A stretch of DNA of 64,000 bases from Streptomyces sp. NBRC 110035 (GTDB lineage: Bacteria; Actinomycetota; Actinomycetes; Streptomycetales; Streptomycetaceae): positions 523,632 to 587,631 of the forward strand of contig NZ_BBNN01000015.1 of NCBI RefSeq assembly GCF_000829695.1, read 5' to 3'. A model generated the notes under the pieces. The model worked only from the letters and a program-made list of their open reading frames with translations. It was not told where the DNA came from and ran no database searches. Made by a program: the position numbers and the translations under genes. The first letter of the stretch is position 1. Every line of letters begins with the position of its first letter. Below are positions 36,901 through 41,023 of the stretch, one piece after another.

Positions 36901-38284
36901 GGCCGTGCTCGGTGCGGCGCTCGCCGACACACCGGTGATCGGCGAGCTGGTCCACCGCCGCAGCGAGCAGGTGCGGTCCCTGCACCAGCGGCTGGTCGAG
37001 GCCGGTGCGCCGGTGCACGGTGGGCCGGGCGCACACTGCGTGCTGCTCGACCCGCGGCGCGACGACGCGTTCGGCGGCCTCGCGCAGCCCGGGCCCGCCA
37101 TGCTCGCCTGGCTCTACCGGGCCACCGGGGTCCGGGGCGGCCCGCACCTGGGCGACGACCCGGCCGGTCTGCTGCGCCTCGCGGTGCCGACGGGCCTGTC
37201 CGACGCCGACGCCAAGACGCTCACGGACCGGCTCGCCAGCTGCTTCGTCGATCGCTCCGGGGTGGTGGACCTGCACCCGACGGGACCGGTGGACTCGCCG
37301 ATGGCGTTGGCACGGGCCCGGTTCGAGCCGGCGGACCGGATTCCGGACGACGTACGGGCAGCGGTTGCCGACGGCTACGCACCTGCGGGTGACAACCTGG
37401 CGGTGCTCAACGCGCACGCCCCGGCCGTCCAGCGGCACCTGGTGGAGCTGGAGACCGCGACCGTCGAGGCGTTCGTGCACGGCACCGGCCCCACCCTGCT
37501 GCTGATGCACCCGTTCAACATCGGGGCCGGGATGTTCGCCCGCCAGTTCGCCGAACTGGGCGCGGACCACCGGCTGGTGGTCCTGCATCACCCCGGGGTA
37601 GGCGCCACCCGCACCCGGGGGCAGATGTCCCTCGACCACATCGTCGACCTCTGCACCGAGGCCCTGGAGCGGCTCGGCATCGACGGCCCGCTGCACCTGG
37701 CCGGAGCGTCCTGGGGCGCGCTGGTGGCCCAGACCTTCGCGCTGCGGCACCCCGGCCGCATCGCCTCGCTGACCACCATTGGCGGCTCGTACCGGTACGC
37801 CAACCGGGTCGGCGAGGTGAACCGGCTCGAGGTCATCGTGGCCGAGGACATGGCCGCCGTGGCGGCGGCCACCGGCGACGAGGCGCGGCTGCCGGACCTC
37901 GCGGCGGAACTGCTGCGCTGCGAGAGCATGGACCCCTACGTCGGCCTGTCCTACCTGGACTTGTTCGCCGACGAACCGGATCTGCTGCGCCGACTGCCGG
38001 AGCTCGACCTGCCGGCCGCGGTGATCCAGGGACGGCTCGACTGCGTGGTGCCGTTGGACACCGCCCGCAAGCTGGCGGCCGCCATCGCGGGCGCGCGGTA
38101 CGAGGAACTGGCCGACGCCGGGCACTTCCCCTGCGTGACCCACGCGGACGAGATCAGTCGGCTCTTGCGGGAGGTCGTCGCCGCGTCCGCCGACCGAGAG
38201 CCCCACACCACTCTCCGCCCCTCCGACGCCTCCGGCACACCGCGTTCCACCGACGCCCACCGGCACCCAGAGGAGACCGCATGA
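15968..38284 (+). CDS. giant trans-AT PKS: DH-ACP-KR / KS-ECH-ACP / KS-DH-KR-MT-ACP / KS-DH-KR-ACP / KS-ACP-ACP-DUF-SH-TE
   Basis: A 7438-residue assembly-line protein with no AT domain. Domain order (approximate residues): DH1 12-273 (atypical), ACP 314-388 (Ser346), KR 418-811; KS 908-1328 (Cys1075), degenerate ACP-like insert 1361-1425, ECH 1628-1865 (HASGGGLVFGLYAD, YGFTPGAGATF, as in ECH2 decarboxylases), ACP 1917-1996 (Ser1952); KS 2114-2538 (Cys2283), DH 2683-2913 (His2698, Asp2845), KR 2958-3358, C-methyltransferase 3412-3741 (LEIGAGTGATT), ACP 3773-3851 (Ser3807); KS 3904-4340 (Cys4072), DH 4537-4778 (His4550, Asp4703), KR 4822-5264, ACP 5291-5370 (Ser5325); KS 5413-5845 (Cys5575), ACP 6102-6182 (Ser6141), ACP 6258-6341 (Ser6291 in SLTSLDML), DUF2156-like GNAT-fold domain 6358-6673, PLP cysteine lyase-like SH domain 6722-7098 (Lys6941 in SLSKNFAVG, Asp6902), TE 7158-7408 (Ser7248 in GASWG). 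The DUF-SH-TE end is the leinamycin-family signature (LnmJ). Codon 534 is TTA. ATG follows GGGAGG. Confidence 0.95.
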   Translation: MLSPGSRVEAEVALEPTDFVVHEHRLRDVCLLPGSALFDVIWRMLEARGLDPARAVLTQVLFAEPVTTAPGIGRELRVVFEADDTGRVGVRVTSRPVGELTLGAPWVENLRAQLDWSGRALPALAPDVRDAADATGDMAQVYGRARAQQVHHGPRMACTGTVRRGPGGLLAEIDLGTGAGSEDFYLHPARLDAATLLGFCQTPPENDPFVPMFVSRFRAVRPLRGPALVHVPEAERLTDSGELLSNDVRIYDLDGEPIAEIVGFASKRLRPGAAVSAPEAPVPVAPERAPVPAVSSAVAPEVGERRATPVGGAMADRVRAVVAGHLGRPASDVPTGVGFYELGLNSVDVLRIAEQLEEVVGSTLYPTLLFEHTTVDAVAAFLVSEYGETSSSEDVSPDAETGSAEAAPGTGDARLPGELVAFEPVWTPAPAPVPGHGYGDIVVFGAAWAQALRAARPDRRVVTLVQDGPAPVGGYVVDQWDRADLTGLLHRMASDGIEPSVFIDATWPAPAPYPRLWALASALVDSRRPGPHRLLVVHGPNADAGYQALGALLRTLGTEVPALRCRVVALPTGTPDAAVLLAEADDLTADVEVHHLGGRRLVRRHRPVPLPPPERAPIRRGGSYLVAGAGRIGLHVANWLAREYGAELTLAARRPEPPETSRLLAEWREIGVTARYVRAELTSAADVARLTEAARRTQGRLDGVFQCAGAVEDAVFFRKRPERAAAVLAAKIDAVTLLDEATSADDLGLFVAFSSLAATLPSPGQCDYAYANAALGALMRRRTGPGCSLAVEWPYWSDGGMTAPADALRHDRQTHGLAPMPTAAGLRALGGALASGASHLLIGYGEPDRIAIALGTATEPGSATTATSGTAPTTGTAAGTGTEPGAPSDTDLVLAPAAPPAEARGGVDDDAIAVIGMAGRYPQAADVAEFWRNLSAGRDCVTEVPADRWPHEQFFDPRPNTPGRTYGKWGGFLDGIDRFDRAFFGISRREAERMDPQERLFLTTAWQTVEDAGYRPDQLTDRRVGVFVGVMSSHFQLVDAAPDEPLPLALHSSVANRVSYRMDLRGPSMAIDTACSSSLTAIHLAVQAIRSGECTWALAGGVNVMPHPEKYLQLAAGQWLSRDGRCRSFGEGGTGYVPGEGVGALLLKPLAAARADGDHVYGVIRGSRLNHGGRASGFTVPSPGAQTDVVTGALTAAGVDPATVNYVEAHGTGTSLGDPIEVQGLRDAYTGVDTTCALGSVKSVIGHLESAAGVAAVTKVLLQLRHHTLAPTLHCDEVNPALRIDESPFRLQRTAEPWQPGAAGVRRAGVSSFGAGGSNAHLVLEEAPPPRAAPVPAGPAVLVLSAEDEEQLARVAGDLLAVLEQGDEQVRHAVAGLLGVQPDDVSATVPLRDLGLEVVDLELLAASTGLRADELARRTLDELAPGEGAERLHDLAYTSQVGRTPRAHRLAVVCADSSAARRALRAHLAGEAPPPGAYWGREPGGADPAGLDDAVRERQWDRLAEAWAAGADVPWHRCHPAGLRRVPLPPYPFRGERCWPGLWRAENAGGADTAAVAGTPAATQATAVPGVRARAGTTAGRQAGARPRVAPNTAATTGVTAVTDTAAANGGAPEPPRAPDPDPDRPACETRLLPDGILLVTLGRSTFTDELLDGFREALVRAAADEAVSCVVITGSGEVFSMGATPEAMARLAAKQGTFADVSFLHQLVLACDKPVVSALQGHASGGGLVFGLYADVVVMAREASYGVPFLTYGFTPGAGATFFVERKLGTAVAEQLFYTGRTLTGAELRERGASVDIRPRADVLSTALGYAQSIVRQSRTAAAELKRELAGRTLAALSDVIERELRMHERVLGGEAVERVQSRLGRESAPPSPTAAATAPAAPPVSSVPPHPPVPSVPPAPHVQPVPPPGPSGSAGEELRDVVVEVVAAQLYLAPHEVDLRQTFSDMGLDSIGAVEVTNTLASRLGVHLESVLVYERPTVPELADAVAEAVRNKQQVADAAVAPRVGASEPARPAEPVTDGPAPSPVGTAAPAPATAPLVIPVPAPVVAAVSSPEPGAAVPLVLRGVGARAGQHAAPAAPAAPGPVGTAVPAAFTRPAATVAPDPAPPPHDAHAIAVIGMSGQFPHAPTLEAFWAALVDRRQHTEEVPAERWDTSVHYDPAGPPGTTTSKWAASLSGIDRFDAPFFRMSPLEAEDMDPEQRLFLTESWRALEDAGYAVGPDTPTSCGVFVGCTQSDYRHLRRAAGRHDTAHSFLGGAPSVLAARVSYFLNLTGPTAAVDSACSSSLLAVHLACQSILSGDCEMAVAGGVALMLGPDIHVQTSAAGILSTTGRSAPFDASADGIVLGEGVGAVVLKPLARALADGDHVHGVIRAGGANGDGRSNGIAAPSGRAQADLLTRVWRRAGITPDEIGLIEAHGTGTPLGDPIEAKALAEAFTRTGSTTASCALGSVKGNFGHTTMAAGIASLLKVLLALRHKQLPPTAGFASPNPRLDLDDSPFQVVTEVRDWPPGPSGQRIAAVSSFGVSGTNCHLVVAEGPARPRHLGPRSFVVPVSARTPRELGEQLGALAEAAPSAPELADVAYTLCFGRRHHPARAVVVADSLDDLAVHLRAAANGAPPSLAAATPEQRRLADEYLAGGSPAFGTQFHGIEARRTPLPPHPLRGTRYWPKPPAAPATAPAAGLTWWVAPDAWQVADHRIGDTPVLPGTGALALAAIAAGDDGTLELSGVRWLQPLRAGTAQEVRVEMDGSRFSLRCAGTDFATGTVRPVPAPAAPLPVDDIARRCTGHRSGKDLYTRFAAAGLHYGPAYQVVDEVWVGDGEALGRLTVAERSTWSSVVDVAALDGAVQVASVLAGEGELLLPFAAARVVVRPADGAPTWAHVSRTPEGITVRLAGADGWEHARIEGLVAREARTEHPRPARAGQYGEVAAPGQSPRTAPEAPSSSRTAGAGEEDGGPAVSVLVPTWTSVGEGDLSPAQSGRALVLHTPGAEPLARELAARCGGELLPLAAGPDRLARPDLDSVHVVATGDSPADPDEDPTLAQVFDCVRVLAQGPAARRPLNLTAVLEGVLPAGGRPVTAPARAGILGVLRAAGAEHPHWQVRGLDLGDAGVEALLRAPAGHPAPAWRDGRWLTRVFRPLTAAPTTARLPQAGTATPGGPASPASPWRDRGVHLIAGGAGGIGFALSLYLARHTSADLVWLGRRPADAEVAARLAEVEAAGGRVRYVRGDVAEPRDVRAALAVAHTEFGPVTCAVHAALELRDRTLAFADADDLRATLRPKARGVRVLHDVLRDEPLDHFVLFSSAASAIDSPGQAAYAAASSVEDALGQALHAAGPVPVTVVNWGYWGSVGVVAAPERARIMAAAGVGSIEPADGFAALGQILTARVPQALVARATPEALSRLGVTVREPSEDSLESLAGALLAAELTAAGVLPAPGARCSATTMAERLGVVPAHRRLFDALLPILERAGAVRCEGADLIGLGGTGPAGAPARPHASVEAQEQLLRRCVAALPEVLAGRRNPLEVLFPGGSTDLLARFYGGGAAERAANQELAARVRSQVDACGPGARVLEIGAGTGATTRHVLAALDGAAPVEYVFTDLSASFLRQGEQALRAHAPDAVTLRYARFDAEREPAVQGFGADHDAVVVAGVLHATSDVTAALRHAAELLRPGGLLLVHETTGRSDFLTLTFGLTEGWWRYQDPELRQPHSPLLTPGTWHAVAGKAGLTDVEVTAAAATGAAGPCLLTARREPAAVTPDQVSTAPDPAVPTPEAARHYVRAVFAEVLRHDPEDLGDHAAFDDFGIDSLVSLTLIGRFEADLGALPSTLLFEHLTIAALADHLRAMRPTELAAATGTPRTGPGTISEVRPDTGAPSVARTGSGAALVARTAGTEPASHDGAVRPDDIAIVGVSGRYPGAPDLDAFWRLLSSGGDAVTEVPEDRFDWREYYDARPGTQNRLYTARGGFIEGVDRFDPGFFGILAREAVKIDPQERLFLETCWDLLERTGNLGDRATGRTGVFAGAMYGTYGQLAATAWPQGEMTGAHSSYWSIANRVSYLLDLSGPSYAVDSACSSSLTALHLACESLRRGECDTAIAGGVNVIIHPAHFVSLCSLTMLSPHGMCRVFDAEADGFVPGEGVGAVLLKPLSRAIADGDDIWAVVKGSAVNAGGRTSGYTVPNPNAQAAVITQALERAGVDPATVDYVEAHGTGTALGDPIEMAGLRRVFDRVAVGTADGADARADARPLAVGSVKANVGHLEAAAGIAGLTKVLLQLRHRAIAPCAHLREVNPRIDLGDRLDLPRELRRWEAGASPRRAGISSFGAGGANAHVVIEEYVPARPDPVGPPSGDQLFVLSARSPELLAQYAGDVAAALGGPLPVGAGLPGLAHTSQVGRPALRERLAVLCGSVPELVTRLTSVARGESAPGVWRGSAAPGRETAAAREAVAGGPDDTAVGPAAERWADAARRWTGGERVDWAALWPVSPRAAAFPGHPQRRRRIWWEPATPPPAAPVSLPATEPLPEGAPLPATASVPVTAPVSLSVLGETVRGHHVGGRRILPGAAVPQLVHAALPGLSGAVRFGDLTWQRPLDLDRITEVRVVAGAHRPDEPVPFTLTGPDGVAYATGTVEPLPDPALPPGTAPAPGQVGPSVAPAVVYARLSAGGVRHDGGLQVLRALWAGPGECLADVAASPAPGLWLDPAVLDGALQALAVLDDANGYLPTSCAELTSVRPLPARCRVHARDVTPDGATGFRIVDLDIYDGEEQILVLRGLRLTAVRTEAPRAAVPLDASVPAAVRSEAPAPYGGVRTDHAPSAGATARESAPVDIEIRHRRPRWRPAGPPEPGRPLRRVLLHCPEPALRADLAAELDLRGIAWDVDAYAGPGAVDAVLHVCPASAPDLTTQLREGFDTTLRLATSHLGAARSRTPLRMLVAHHIDERTGQARPAYAALGALLRTISLEHTDFSGVQAQVEGAPAELARLLVEELLGAGEGDVRHTATQRYVREFEEYEPPSAAQAADPALLTGPARTYLITGGAGRIGTTLARHLAVRGGPVNLVLCGRRAADAAVTAALRDLSATGAEVIYHQADVSDRRQVDALVATVRQRFGALHGVVHAAGVTRDSLAVRKTPQEVAEVLAPKVWGVVHLDAATRDEPLEFLALFSSVAATTGNLGQADYAFANAFLDAFADERAARHRAGRRPGRTVSIGWPLWSDSGMLVDEASRTLMAQHTGMVPLPGADALRSYDAFLAGDETCPGVVSYAEGLRPRSTRHHTLVPDVAGTAEEEPTAERTGSVERELRSVAAGFLMVPDDDVDTGTDLMELGFDSISLTELITKVNARYGLDLLPTVLFEAPTLEALAERLVREHPTVGRVEDVPERALSEASSAPAVSDVPGESSVSPVPAGRVSGRAGSAMPVAIVGMAGRFPGADDLAALWQTVSAGRDQVGPVPADRAELLADPRMAGVRAGFLERVAEFDAAAFGISPREAGYMDPQQRHFLEVTWQALYDAGRRPGELAGSATGVFVGVATGDYNELMTAYGGAPEAHMATGVAHAVLANRVSHLLDLHGPSEALDTACSSSLVAVHHAVRALQNGDCDLAIAGGVNLTLSPALFATFTRAGMLSPRGRCASFDDSADGYVRGEGVGAVVLKPLDRARADGDHVHAVILGSAVNHCGRTPSLTAPNPTSQADVVVDAVRAAGVDPRTIGFVQAHGTGTPLGDPIEIEGLKQAYARLYEDWNLPAPAEPHVAVGSVKANIGHLEAAAGIVGLLTTVLAMRGGLVPPQPHLREPNHYLRLGGTPLTLADGARRWDPVTDESGQPVRRAGVSSFGFGGSNAHVVLQVEGAAETRPPSTGGPWVVPVSARDAQALADYRARLADFFDRTPGARLDQVAYTLQVGREELPHRLAVVARDRAQLVAALRGTSPDGVHLGVATARPDGARAHVTPEELAAAWCDGHAVDWAGRWPAVPGRTPLPGPGFSRVRHWFPRPAQPLKGSTDTITEPDKTSVEAVETVAVPVGNRSETRQAAPAAVATTSVAARASAASVPSSLSSLRSAEDANESVQPAPARRAARGQVRLAPVRRVDTPRPPSPRVGAPEPSAPAPARAAEVTAQGLRERVAVALGLPAEEIGDHDSLTSLGLDSIMRVELVRWLHDKHGTTLPTSELYEHDTLSGLARYLGTVGAPDPAPAAPDSVRSRPEAESAAVMPVQPVSAPQPVAADAVRQPIQEAALMPDPATPVPAESTPAPAAPDAQSEADAEPDDLAAVVRRAVERAVQKDLGPDGRFTDGSLTSLDMLRAVRALEKVLGTLPKTLLFDRPDCVSLADHLAGRFGAPAVARLGEPPAPAPRDIAHTGAGARVVVPRSELADRPDLLRLVRDVEEQYGMETGLAGLSIAPLLFFPATRDGYLAIGRRDDSVLVWRYTGAPEQFASAAGELLAHCRDNGLRLNLLSTEPLTELAGTPMLATAFGVVQRLQNLDAFSLDGGRRSKLRYLVNRFRRDGDNRVEEYVSGSDPATDEAIAGLVDQWSEGKQMVNAYVAEARELIRAGKLPDRHRIFLTYRDQQLLSAIVLAALPAEKGYLLDVEFYPRSMPLGGLEYSLVEIVGRLAAEGAEVLSFGGSFGVEVTTTPNPAQDVRQALAELRSVGIFDEGNYRFKKKFGPVEVPLYLCQPAANRTDAVDLITMIANSEDTAATSPEGVDTGTAGTPGSADHEAAPGAPVSDRAAQLARVGHNPVLLDHAEVEFDLLTDSWFERTDAFVTDRMAALAARVADPGSAPVAPPAWMPLSHVSWTASGRSAELRLCRSWPGRRGVVLHNDLFPTWQFALAEAGFTAVRTPRPDGAAHTGDARLARLAALLDEYGADVSFVCLELSTNAAGGLPLTLGALREAARTLHERGVPLVLDATRMVDNAWAAGEAARADLWQTVRDQLDTADAVTVSLSKNFAVGLGGLVATRRSDLAERMAEDEDAYGRQLGRQQQAVLGAALADTPVIGELVHRRSEQVRSLHQRLVEAGAPVHGGPGAHCVLLDPRRDDAFGGLAQPGPAMLAWLYRATGVRGGPHLGDDPAGLLRLAVPTGLSDADAKTLTDRLASCFVDRSGVVDLHPTGPVDSPMALARARFEPADRIPDDVRAAVADGYAPAGDNLAVLNAHAPAVQRHLVELETATVEAFVHGTGPTLLLMHPFNIGAGMFARQFAELGADHRLVVLHHPGVGATRTRGQMSLDHIVDLCTEALERLGIDGPLHLAGASWGALVAQTFALRHPGRIASLTTIGGSYRYANRVGEVNRLEVIVAEDMAAVAAATGDEARLPDLAAELLRCESMDPYVGLSYLDLFADEPDLLRRLPELDLPAAVIQGRLDCVVPLDTARKLAAAIAGARYEELADAGHFPCVTHADEISRLLREVVAASADREPHTTLRPSDASGTPRSTDAHRHPEETA

Positions 38285-39531
38285 CCACCGCACCGCGCCC
38301 CGTCACCGTGGGCGTCGAGGCACTCGACGTCTACGGCGGCAGCGCCTGGATCAGCGCCGACGACCTGGCCGCGGGCCGGGGCCTGGACCGCGGCCGCGTC
38401 AAGAACCTGATGCTGACGGGACGTTCAGTCGCGCTGCCCTTCGAGGACCCGGTCACCCACGCGGTGAACGCCGCCAAGGGCCTGGTCGACGGTCTCGACC
38501 CGGAGGCGCGCGACGCGATCGAGGTCGTGCTGGTGGCGACCGAGTCCGGCGTGGACTACAGCAAGTCGATCGCCTCGTACGTCCACCGATACCTCGAACT
38601 GCCCTCGCACTGCCGGCTCCTGGAGGTCAAGCAGGCGTGCTACGCCGCCACCGCGGCCCTGCAACTCGCCGTCGGCTATCTCGCCTCGGGCGCCTCACCG
38701 GACGCACGGGTGCTGCTGATCGCCACCGACGTGGGCCTCGCCGACGAGCGTGCCGAGTACGCCGAACTGGCCACCGGCAGCGGCGCGGTCGCGATGCTGC
38801 TCAGCGAGCACCCCGACATCCTCGAACTGGATCTCGGAGCGTTCGGCCTGCACAGCTTCGAGACGATGGACACCGCCCGGCCCGGTCCCGACATCGAGGT
38901 CGCCGACGCCGACCAGTCCCTTGTGGCCTACCTGGAGTGCACGGTCCGCAGCTTCGCCGACTACCGAACCCGGGTCGCCGACGTGACGTTGGACGGCACG
39001 TTCGACCACCTGGTCTTCCACACACCATTCGCCGGCATGGTGCGGGCCGCGCACCGCCGGGCGATGCGCGAGTTCACCGGGTTCGGCTCGGCCGCGATCG
39101 CCACCGACTTCACCCGCAGGGTCGAGCCGGGCCTCACCTACCCGGCGCAGGTCGGCAATCTCTTCTCCGGGTCTCTCTACCTGGCGCTGGCAAGCCTGGT
39201 GGACCAGTTGCCCGGAGCGACGGATCGGGCCCGGGTGGGCCTGTTCTCCTACGGGTCGGGGTGCTCCTCGGAGTTCTTCAGCGGCACCGTGCGCGAGGAG
39301 TCCAGGCAGGCCATGGCGGCCCGGAAGATCGGGCCGCGGCTGGCCGCCCGTCGCCGCCTCGGCTTCGCCGAGTACACCGAGCTGCTGCCGGAGAGCCGGG
39401 CCTGTCTGCTGCCCCGCCCACACCTGGCCGTCGGCGCCCACACCGATTGGCGCCCCGACTCCCCCGGCGGGCCGCCCCTGCTCGCTCTCCAGGGCGTGGA
39501 GAACTACCACCGTCACTACGACTGGATCTGA
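38281..39531 (+). CDS. HMG-CoA synthase-like beta-branching enzyme
   Basis: A 416-residue HMGS homologue that adds an acyl-ACP-derived carbanion to a beta-keto acyl-ACP on the PKS, the first C-C step of beta-branching (as LnmM, PksG or MupH do). It shows the nucleophile region EVKQACYAATAALQLA, the DVGLADERAEYAELATGSGA block, FHTPFAGMV and LFSYGSGCSSEFFSG. Its ATG overlaps the giant PKS stop codon (ATGA), so it is translationally coupled to the protein it acts on. With the donor ACP and decarboxylating KS downstream it forms a standard cassette. The in-line ECH domain of the PKS would complete the decarboxylation; no separate ECH1 dehydratase is seen in the window. Confidence 0.93.
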   Translation: MTTAPRPVTVGVEALDVYGGSAWISADDLAAGRGLDRGRVKNLMLTGRSVALPFEDPVTHAVNAAKGLVDGLDPEARDAIEVVLVATESGVDYSKSIASYVHRYLELPSHCRLLEVKQACYAATAALQLAVGYLASGASPDARVLLIATDVGLADERAEYAELATGSGAVAMLLSEHPDILELDLGAFGLHSFETMDTARPGPDIEVADADQSLVAYLECTVRSFADYRTRVADVTLDGTFDHLVFHTPFAGMVRAAHRRAMREFTGFGSAAIATDFTRRVEPGLTYPAQVGNLFSGSLYLALASLVDQLPGATDRARVGLFSYGSGCSSEFFSGTVREESRQAMAARKIGPRLAARRRLGFAEYTELLPESRACLLPRPHLAVGAHTDWRPDSPGGPPLLALQGVENYHRHYDWI

Positions 39532-39554
39532 ACCGGAAGGACGTCAACGACACC

Positions 39555-39800
39555 ATGGAACACACCGACGGAGCGGTGCTGGCCGCCATCCGCCACCACG
39601 CGACCGCGATCCTGCCGGACCTCGCGCCCGCCGACATCGTGCCCACCCGGACGCTCGCTGAGCTCGGCCTCAACAGCGTGGACCGCAGCGAGGTGGTCAC
39701 CAACGTGATGGACGACCTGGACGTGCTCGTCCCGATCACCGAGTTCCGCCAGGCCATGCCGGTCGGCGACCTGGTCGCCCTGTTCGAGCGGTACCGGTGA
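39555..39800 (+). CDS. donor acyl carrier protein for beta-branching
   Basis: An 81-residue ACP with the phosphopantetheine site ELGLNSVDRSEV (Asn in place of the usual Asp before Ser, frequent in donor ACPs). It should hold the malonyl-derived (or other) acyl unit that the neighbouring KS decarboxylates and HMGS condenses. ATG 39555 follows GGAAGGA. Its stop codon overlaps the GTG start of the next gene (GTGA). Positional equivalent of LnmL. Confidence 0.9.
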   Translation: MEHTDGAVLAAIRHHATAILPDLAPADIVPTRTLAELGLNSVDRSEVVTNVMDDLDVLVPITEFRQAMPVGDLVALFERYR

Positions 39801-41023
39801 CGCCGGACGGCATGCGGGCGGCGGTCACCGGACTCGGCGTGCTGTCGCCGCTGGGGCCCGACGCGGACCGGTTCACCGCCGCGCTCCGCGCGGGCCGCAC
39901 CGCGATCGCCCGGACCGGGGCGAACGACGCTCTGCCGTACCGGGCCGCGCTGTCCGACGACGCGCTGAGCGAGGCACTCGCGGCGGCGTCCCTCCCGCCC
40001 GGGGCGCTGCGCCGCACGTCCCGAACCGTCCGCGCGTCGCTGGCCGTAGCGGGCCAGGCATGGCGGGCGGCCGGACTGCACCGGCGCGACCTCGACCCGC
40101 GGCGGCTCGCCGTGGTGGTCGGGGGCAACAACCTGAACGGCGCCCAGAGCGCCGCCGCCGCGGGACGCCTGGGACGGGACCCGCTGCTGGTCCCGCCTCG
40201 GCTGGCTCTCCAGTACCAAGACACCGACCATGTGGCGACACTCAGCGCGGCGTTCGGCATCAGGGGGGAGGGGCTAACCGTGGGCGGAGCATCGGCCGGT
40301 GGCAACCTCGCTCTGATCCAGGGCGCCCGGCTGATCGCGTGGGGGGTCGCCGACGCCTGCCTGGTCGTCGGTGCGCTGGCCGAACCCGCACCGGCCGAAC
40401 TGCGCAGTTTCCTGAACCTGGGCGCCATGGTGCCCACCGAGGGCAGCGGGCCCGGCGGTCCCTTCGACCGCTCGCACCGCGGGTTCGTGCACGGGCCCGC
40501 GGCAGCCGCGATGGTGCTGGAGAGAGCGGACGCGGCGATGCGCGACGGAGCCGACGTACTGGCTGAACTGGCGGGGCACGCCGCCGCGCTGGACGCGAAC
40601 AGCCAGCCCGATCCGACCGTCGACGGGGAGGCCGACGCCATGGCCCGGGCCCTGGCGGACGCCGGCATCGCCCCGGCCGACGTGGACCTGGTCAGTACGC
40701 ACGGCACGGGTTCCCCGCTGGGCGACCGGGTCGAGGCCGACGCCATCGCCCGGGTGTTCGCCCACGCCTCGCCCTGGGCCAATGCGGTCAAGGGACTGGC
40801 CGGGCACGCGCTCACCGCGGCCGGCCTGGTGTCCGCTGTCGCCGCCGTGGTGCAACTGCGCGGCGGCTTCGCGCACCCCGACCCGTGGCTGCGCGCACCG
40901 ATCGACGGTGCCCCCAGGCTGGTCGGGGACACCGCCGTCGCCACCCCGCTGCGCTGGGTGGTGTCGAACGCCTTCGGCTTCGGGGGGTTCAACTCCGCCT
41001 TGGTGTGGCGGGCTGCTCGATGA
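39797..41023 (+). CDS. decarboxylating ketosynthase (Cys-to-Ser KS) of the beta-branch cassette
   Basis: A 408-residue KS in which the active-site Cys is replaced by Ser (VGGASAGGNLALIQ), while STHGTGSPLGD and GHALTAAG keep both histidines. This pattern marks the PksF-like KS decarboxylases that convert malonyl-ACP to acetyl-ACP for HMGS. Leinamycin itself uses LnmK, an unrelated acyltransferase/decarboxylase that gives propionyl-ACP, so this cluster takes the other known route. GTG 39797 overlaps the ACP stop codon by 4 bp. The 3' end overlaps the convergent type II thioesterase gene by 35 bp. Confidence 0.9.
   Translation: MTPDGMRAAVTGLGVLSPLGPDADRFTAALRAGRTAIARTGANDALPYRAALSDDALSEALAAASLPPGALRRTSRTVRASLAVAGQAWRAAGLHRRDLDPRRLAVVVGGNNLNGAQSAAAAGRLGRDPLLVPPRLALQYQDTDHVATLSAAFGIRGEGLTVGGASAGGNLALIQGARLIAWGVADACLVVGALAEPAPAELRSFLNLGAMVPTEGSGPGGPFDRSHRGFVHGPAAAAMVLERADAAMRDGADVLAELAGHAAALDANSQPDPTVDGEADAMARALADAGIAPADVDLVSTHGTGSPLGDRVEADAIARVFAHASPWANAVKGLAGHALTAAGLVSAVAAVVQLRGGFAHPDPWLRAPIDGAPRLVGDTAVATPLRWVVSNAFGFGGFNSALVWRAAR

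Noticed and set aside
34115..38293. A 1392-residue open frame on the minus strand opposite the DUF-SH-TE region
   Set aside because: Antisense shadow of the PKS terminal module; composition is typical of GC-skewed antisense frames and no motif is present.
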